DNA of 64,000 bases, taken from Steinernema hermaphroditum. Lineage: Eukaryota; Nematoda; Chromadorea; Rhabditida; Steinernematidae. A program made the position numbers and the translations under genes. The DNA is taken from contig CM059623.1 of the NCBI GenBank assembly GCA_030435675.1, positions 8,954,012 through 9,018,011 of the forward strand. The letters are read 5' to 3'. Below the pieces are notes generated by a model. It saw only the letters and a program-made list of their open reading frames with translations. It had not been told where the DNA came from and did no database searches. Of this stretch, positions 57,471 to 64,000 are shown piece by piece (the first letter of the stretch is position 1; every line of letters begins with the position of its first letter).

Positions 57471-58076
57471 TTAGAACTCGAAGCCGGGCTTCTTGTCGTA
57501 TCCGTAGTCCTTGTACCACTTCTTCTCCCACCAATACTCGGGCTGAGGAATGAAGAGTTCGGGCTTGTCGTATCCGAGATCTTCGGGGGTAGAGATTCCC
57601 AGCTCTTCGAGAACGGGTTTCACCTGAAAAACAAAGCATGAGAATCAACAATACCATCAAAACCGAACCTGGTCAATGATGTATCCGTAGATCACTTCGC
57701 GGTTCTTCTTGGATCCGCACTTGATCTTGATGGCTTCCAGGAAACGGATGCAGAGGGCGAAGTCGTTGACACGACGGCACGCTCTGAGGGCGGCTTCGAC
57801 AACCTTGGGGTCAGGGATCACGTCGTAATCGTGCAATTCGGAGAGGGTCTTGCGAACTTCCCATCCATCGATTTCGGGACGGCTGAGGTAGTCGATGAAG
57901 TGCTTGTCGAATTCTGAACATAACGATGTCAAAATCGAATACAAATGTGGCTTCTTACTGTCAGCGGGCCACTTCTCCATGATGTCATCGTGACTGGCGG
58001 CGACATAGGAAGTAGTCGAGATCTGGCGGACGTTCTTGGCGACGCCGCGCGCCACACGAGTCATAAGAGACGCCAT
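57471..58076 (-). CDS. cox-5A: cytochrome c oxidase subunit Va, mitochondrial
   Basis: Exons (complement) 58076-57959, 57913-57669, 57623-57471 give 171 aa. The first 25 residues are basic with no acid (MASLMTRVARGVAKNVRQIS), an import presequence. The COX5A core follows (FIDYLSRPEIDGWEVRKTL, then VIPDPKVVEAALRACRR), ending with a family-like VLEELGISTPEDLGYDK. A nematode-style C-terminal extension rich in tryptophan and tyrosine follows. It is a structural subunit of complex IV on the matrix side. The ATG directly abuts an acceptor (CTTTTAG|ATG). Confidence 0.95.
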
Positions 58077-60412
58077 CTAAAAGCGAATGATGTCGAGGAA
58101 GTGCTAATCGAACACGAACGCGTAATAGAGTTGAACAGAGAAGTGTATCGATCGATGCGAATTATTTCAACAAACGATTTCAATGAAAACAACTAGCGAA
58201 AACTAAAAACAGAGAATCGTGATTCCAACGTATTTACAGTGCAAACGCGTCGCACGACCGCTTCGCTCTTTTCACACAACGCAAAAGTAAATCCCTCCTC
58301 CGAGACAGCACCTAAATTGTCTCGCGCATTCCGCGGGAAGATTTCCGGCAATTTGCAAGTCCACTGCAAAGCTGCAAAACACGACTCTCCACGGAGCGCT
58401 CCGGGGAGCAAGAAGCTCGGAACCTGGCGTTGTTCAAACGGAATTGGAAGAGAGAGACGCGCCGCGCTTCGGTCGTCGCGTGCGTGCCGATTGCCAAGAA
58501 GACGCTTGCCTGTGTCGTGTCGAGACACTCAGGCATTTGAACGACGGCCAGTCGGAAGGCGCGAAGGCTGGAAAGTCGAAATCCTCGAAGAGGATAGCCA
58601 CTTGGGACGGAGCTACTTGGACACGTGCTGGGAGGCGAGGTTATTCATCGAGGAACATGTTCTTCCTTGAAACGGAATCTTTTTTGATTATTTTTTTGGG
58701 TTTTTAGAAGGTTGCAATTTGGCTAACTTCTTCATCCTTCCTACATATCCAAATCGCCGATTACAAAATGTTGTTAACTTCTACACAATTTGCAAAACTT
58801 CTTTGATCTTGCGCGAATTGCCTACCGTAATTGCACGTTGGAAACGAATAAGATCCCATCGTTCTCATATTCAGCGCCTTGAATTCAACATGTTATTAGA
58901 GTTCGTTTTTCGCTGATCTTCTCGTGTCATCCTCGGAAGCGCGATTAGATCTTTAATTATAGCGCGATATCCGATTTGTCCTCTTCCTCTTTCGGCTTAA
59001 GAGGCTTCGTTACTGAACAGAGTAGCCTCCATTTTTGTTCGCCATGCGTTCTTTTTGTCGCCTCTATTTACACGCGCGAGCAGCATTGATACGAGCACTG
59101 ATAAAGCCTGAGAAGCGTACTAATCTCCCTTTCATCAAAGTTCTGCCCGCAACCATTCGTACACTTTCGATGTATACTTTACTTCTTGAATTGAAGAAGA
59201 TGCGATGACGAAACGCGATACGGTATCTCTTAATCTGTTTCGACGCGGTTCTTCTGACTTTTGAGTGTCATTCGACCTCCACAAGGGCAAACAATGTCGT
59301 CTTCGCTGTTGTTTGGCCTCCGCCTCTGTTTATATCTCAAGTTTGATCTCCATGCGCAGGGCTATTTGCATAATCTGCATTGTTTCCCCGCGAAATAAAT
59401 CTCCTTGGTTTCCATTCATTGCGACACTTGATTGTCCGCTTCCCTCCGTCCCTCGCAGTGACTCAATTCGGGAAGAAACGGGCGAACGTCCCGCCCCCAG
59501 GGCTCACTGCCTGACCGGCTGACGGCTGCACCCGTTTTATTCAGATGCAAATCACTTTGGCGACCGCCCTCCGGGGCAAGTGAGTGGCGACGGCGATGAG
59601 ATAAGATGTTTTCCTCGAGTGGTCAAAGAAGCCGCAGTGCGCAGAACTTAATTATTCATTGAATGGATGCCATTACCGGCGCGCTTCTGTTTGCTCGTCC
59701 ACGCTTCTCCCAGTGCATTTCTTGCCAGGTGTTATTTTGACGATCGTCTTTTGTCCGGCGTTCGCTGCGCAAATACAATTTGTGGCGCACCGGTGCAGCG
59801 ATGCTCCTTCCCATAGAGGGCCCTAACCCATGGGCTAATTCGAGGAACGCCCACCGCCGCCCGGACCGCGAGTACCCTATTGCGCAGCTAAGAGCTGGCG
59901 ATGGCGCGTAAGGGTCCGGTCGTCTCTCGATCGCCGGCCCTTGGCGCGATGTGTGACCTTGCGTGCTACTTAACGTCGCCGCTTGGACCTCCGAATGACC
60001 GTTTGCTTTGTGTTGTTAGGTATTATTATCGATTCGCTTATGAGTGACGAATGGAGGCTTACCGGAGAGATCGATGGTCGGCTGTCATCAGCAAATTATG
60101 TAATCGGACATTGATTGATTGCCGGTGCCCCCGGGAACAAGCGGTTTTTTGTCGTTTTACGATTGTATCTGGCGCGAAGTGACCAGCGCTTTGTTTATGT
60201 TTCTCATTGTTTATTGTGGTTATACGTTTCAGAGGACGTCGAGGATTGCGGGGACAACGCAGAGGAAGACAATCGGAGACTACGAATGCTACCAACACTC
60301 TCGGTTACAGTCCGCTGCTTCTGAATTGTTTCAATGCGGTACCGAAGCTACGAGAATGAGGCATCCACGAGTGAACCCGAGCGGAATCACCTTCCTCAAG
60401 AGACTGTCAACG
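58077..60412. other. upstream region of the ADAM gene
   Basis: No gene supported over the first 2.1 kb. Octamer motifs lie at 59364-59371 and 59545-59552. An acceptor (GTTTCAG) ends at 60231; from there the ADAM leader would run to the start codon, with two short upstream ATGs (60288 and about 60335) in other frames. Confidence 0.4.
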
Positions 60413-63400
60413 ATGCGGATTGTTTTTCTCCCGACGTTGCTATTGATCGCCACTTTGGTCGACGGAAAAGGTAATTTGCGGAAGCGACCCCCTCTAGGGA
60501 CACTTGTTCCACGTGCATAAATTATTTTGCTTGTTTTAATTAGTTCTAAAGCGCCAGTTAATGGTTTCCGTTCTGTTTCAGTGAACCTCCGTCAGTCGAC
60601 GGCCAACAAGCAGTTTGTCAGTCGCTTCGACGAAGGCGAATTCGAAGTGGTGCATCCGTTCCAAGTGCGAGAAAAAAACGATCGGATCGGCATTGACACT
60701 CACAACTACTTCCTCAACGCAACTGTACATTACAAGCACGTCACCTTTGTCATCCGAAGTTCCACCGCTGGTCGCATCAAACTTCTACTAAATCTCAATG
60801 ACTACCTCTTCTTCAACGTCACAGAATTCAAAAAGGTGAGAGACGTCCGAAACCGGTTACAGTAGCCACCTGTGCTTTTTCAGTTCGACTCCAAAGGCGA
60901 GCATTCGATCCGCGATCGCGTCGAAAACTGCTATTACCAAGGAACGGTGAATGGCGATACGTCGTCCTTTGTCGCGCTCTCCACATGTAACGGGTTAAGG
61001 TTCGTGCACAAATTGCGCGCGAATTTCCGTTTCGCTCACCTTCTTCCTTTCAGAGGCGTAATTGCTTTCGAAAACGGCACGACGTACGGGATTTGGCCCC
61101 TGGACGGCGGCGATCGCGGAAGAAGACATCCCCACGTCCTCTATCGTGTCAAGTGGTCGCGAGAAGCTAATTGTGCCGCGGCAACGCAAGTCGCTTCACG
61201 TGCAGAGTACTTGAGGGTAATTTATGCGGAAAATCTCGGAAAAGTCAATTTCTTTTTTAGCAAAAGGCCAAAAGAGATGTGACACGCCAAACAAAGTACG
61301 TTGAACTCGCGCTAATCGGCGATCTGAACTTCGTAAGTGAAAGGAATTTTTTCCGTAGAAAACGCTTTTTTTTTTCAGATGAAGGAGTTCAATTTGTCCG
61401 TCGACGATGGCATCGAATACCTGCTGGAAACGGTGAATACCGCCGATTTGGTATGAGGACATATGTTCTGAGGGATTTTATAAATGTGGGATCGGGGTCG
61501 GCATTCCCATTGCTTTCAATCTTTGCGCGAAATCGGCCATATGGTTTATAGAATGACTAATGAAATGGGAATGGAAGTGCAAGCCTAGAGTGCGCCTTTG
61601 ACGTTGGCGCTCCATACTACAAGGGCTAATTGGAAAATTTCGCTGACGAAGCGACCCATTTCGAAACAGGAGCTTTTTTAGGGTGTTTAATCTTGGGCGT
61701 CACAGGCCCAAGTAGGTCCCTTTTTAACTTCTCATTAGGATTGTAAAGATCGTCATTTGCGGAGCGCACACATCAAAGTGAATGGGGTTTTATACAGCCG
61801 TGCCTGCGGGGCACTTCCGCCGGGTCGAGCCTATATGTGTCAAAGCAATCTGCTGGAAGAGGGACCTGTGCGCTGATTTACGACTGCAGCATAAATAACA
61901 CTTCGGGGAGCAGCAATTATCCCCTATTGATTGAAATATGATTTAGATGACGTCAAGAGATCTCAACATTCGACTGTCAGTGGTGTACAGTGAACTCTGG
62001 ATCGACGCCCAGCGGATCGACGTCCATGACGACATAGAACGCACTCTCGTGGGTTCCTTCGAGTACGTCGCCGGCCACATCTTCCACATTGCGAAGGACA
62101 TGACAATGGTCTTCACCGGCGGTGAACCATTCGCGAACTCCGAAGTCGCCACGGCGAACTTCGCCGGCATCTGTACTCAGCGCTCGACTGGTCTCATTCA
62201 GGTCAGTGAACTCATCATGCTTACTAGGCGCCAGAACAAAGCGGAGTGCCACTCGCTCTCTGGGGGATATCTGTCGCGGTCGTAAACGAGCGCGCGGTCT
62301 TCTTTTAATAGCCGCCACACGATCTAGGCGGCTTATAAGAGAAGGGTGGCACTAGCGAAGGAGCGGGGGATTAGTTGAGATAAGTCGTTAGTGTGGCTTA
62401 ATCGAAAGTTGGTGGCGATTCCAGAAGAAAAACCAATTGTGACGGCAATATTTTGCAGCGAACGACAGTTGTGAGGGTTCCACCGACCCATAAGTAATAT
62501 GCGTCCAATGGGTATGCGAAAAGGGTGCAATTTATCGTTTTCGGAACGAAGGATCGATGCACCGGGGGCGCACAGTGGGACGAGGGCTTTGTTCTCTTAT
62601 CTGATCCCATCCAATCCCTTCCTAGGACAAATCGATTGGATGCGATTTTATCTCTTTCTATGAGTGCTCCTCGAACGGCTTGGGGGTTTACATCAGATAT
62701 GTGATGACTCTTCGAGTGTCCTCCTCACGGCGCTAAATTGTATGCATATGATTATTATAATTGAGGGACCATCGCCGTCTCGGGGGGAGGCGATTCTTGT
62801 GGTAATGAAATTCGGAGTTTGCACTTCCACAGGTGGCACCAAGAGGCGAAATTGCGTCACGGGCCATCTGGAGGCGATGACATTGAGGATGACAATGAGT
62901 TCCGATAACAAATTGCGTAATAAAGCCGTTTGTCAGCAGCCGTCGTTCAAATTGACGCTGATTTATGAATTTCTACCGACACTGCGATGCAGCCGTTTTA
63001 GGGTTATAAATCGTTTGTTTGCGCGATGGGGTGGGAAATCTGATATGTTGTTATTGGCCGCCGATTGGCGTTAATGAATGACCCCTTGATTGGTTTGTCT
63101 TTTAGACAATCGACTCTTTGACGTGCCATGAAACGGCCCAGGTGCTGGCACAAAGCGCTGGACACGTGCTCGGAATGGACCACGACTCTTCGGAGTGCTC
63201 CTGCGATAATCAGCAGACCTGCGTGATGGACAAACACATCGGGTGAGGATTTCGCGCTTGAACGCTAACGAGAGGGTGACGCCGTGATCTGTTGATGTTG
63301 CTGAAAGCTGGTAATTAGATGATGAGTGTACATTTGGCGGTAATTGCGATTAGCCAGTTGGCTGGCGGTTGGGATGTTGATTGCGTGCACGCAGTTGATG

Positions 63401-64000
63401 AAACCCGGAAAGACAAAAGAGGAAACAAGCGGGCTGTTTGAAACGGATCGGGTGAATTACGGACGGAAAAAGCGCGATCACCCGACAAGGCCGCTTCCTT
63501 CTGTACACCGCCGGCGGAACAGATGTTTTAATGTCGCCGCGCGCCATTAATTGCGTCGTACATAACAGTTTGCTTTGGCGGCGGTTAATCGTCATCCCGA
63601 ACCTGCGCCTGGAGTTCGGGGACGAAACGACCGTACAGCGTATCGGAGACTATTTTAACGATCTATTTATCTTAGGAGTTCGGGATCGTCGTTTGGATGG
63701 CAGTTCTCAAAATGCAGCGTCGCCAGAATGCATTCGATTCTGCAGTCAGGCCGTGTCCAGTGCCTTCTGAACCGGCCGTTCCAGGCTTCGAAGCTGCACC
63801 AGTGCGGGAACGGGGTCGTCGACGAAGGCGAAGAGTGCGACTGTGGCTCTCGTGACGAATGTTTTGATCCCTGCTGCGATCCACTTACGTGCACCCTTCG
63901 CGCGCACGCACAGTGCGCCGCTCATCAGGCCTGCTGTCATCACTGCGAACTCCGGAAGGCCGGACATGTATGCCGGGAGTCCCGAGGGGTTTGCGACGTC
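60413..64000 (+). CDS. ADAM-family protein with inactive metalloprotease domain (UNC-71/ADM-1-like), cut by window end
   Basis: Exons 60413-60470, 60582-60835, 60884-60999, 61054-61216, 61261-61332, 61379-61450, 61947-62201, 63106-63242 and 63676 onward keep one frame. A signal peptide ([18 protein letters not shown]) opens it, with an in-frame alternative ATG at 60356. The prodomain follows, then the reprolysin domain from [10 protein letters not shown]. The zinc site, normally HExxHxxGxxHD, reads [12 protein letters not shown]: first histidine and catalytic glutamate are lost, so no proteolysis is expected. The disintegrin domain ([16 protein letters not shown] onward) is intact to the edge. 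UNC-71 is a known worm ADAM thought inactive that guides axons and sex myoblasts; orthology is likely but not proven. Introns at 61451-61946, 62202-63105 and 63243-63675 hold nothing I recognise. Confidence 0.85.

Overview
This is nematode nuclear DNA. Introns are mostly 40-60 nt with TTTTCAG-type acceptors. A spliced-leader-style acceptor lies zero to a few dozen bases before many start codons. Three gene pairs sit about 90-150 bp apart on one strand, as in nematode operons. Many products belong to nematode-typical families (Ly6-like, ShKT, TSP1, OST-alpha, holocentric-type candidate centromere protein). I cannot fix the species from sequence alone. Exon joins below were made by eye; each stated gene model keeps one open frame with GT(GC)..AG introns unless noted.

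Left part (0-17.5 kb): set-1 (SET8-type H4K20 methyltransferase), mel-32 (serine hydroxymethyltransferase, with a mitochondrial leader exon and an internal start) followed by a probable operon partner, a TTC19-like complex III assembly factor (minus), a 1.18-kb foldback mariner/Tc1-type element with 466-bp arms, a degraded tRNA-like repeat, a 774-aa basic protein with a CENP-C-like motif and a 517-bp internal tandem duplication, an OST-alpha transporter with a PDZ-protein gene just downstream, and an SLC36-type amino acid transporter.

Middle-left (17.5-27.2 kb): mlp-1 (one-LIM muscle protein with two alternative last exons), a perfect 57-copy AGACA array, an intronless divergent homeobox gene, and a cluster of small secreted or surface genes on the minus strand: Ly6-like, TSP1, ShKT, a cathepsin-like pseudoprotease and a second Ly6-like gene. 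tRNA-Ile(AAT) and tRNA-Ser(GCT) lie inside this cluster.

Centre (27.2-42.2 kb): about 15 kb with no gene that I can support. It holds isolated promoter-like motifs, including a CRE-octamer-dyad-TATA cluster near 30.0-30.1 kb, and one coding-looking but broken stretch near 34 kb. It lies upstream of a rhodopsin-class GPCR gene (42.2-45.9 kb).

Right part (46.9-64 kb): a polypeptide GalNAc-transferase of 13 exons, two GT31 glycosyltransferase paralogues pointing away from each other, tRNA-Gln(TTG), a small gene behind the second GT31 gene, cox-5A (minus), and the 5' part of an ADAM gene whose zinc site is destroyed (UNC-71/ADM-1-like), cut by the window edge. The three glycosylation enzymes within 10 kb probably all act in the Golgi on O-glycans or related chains; that is inference from family membership.
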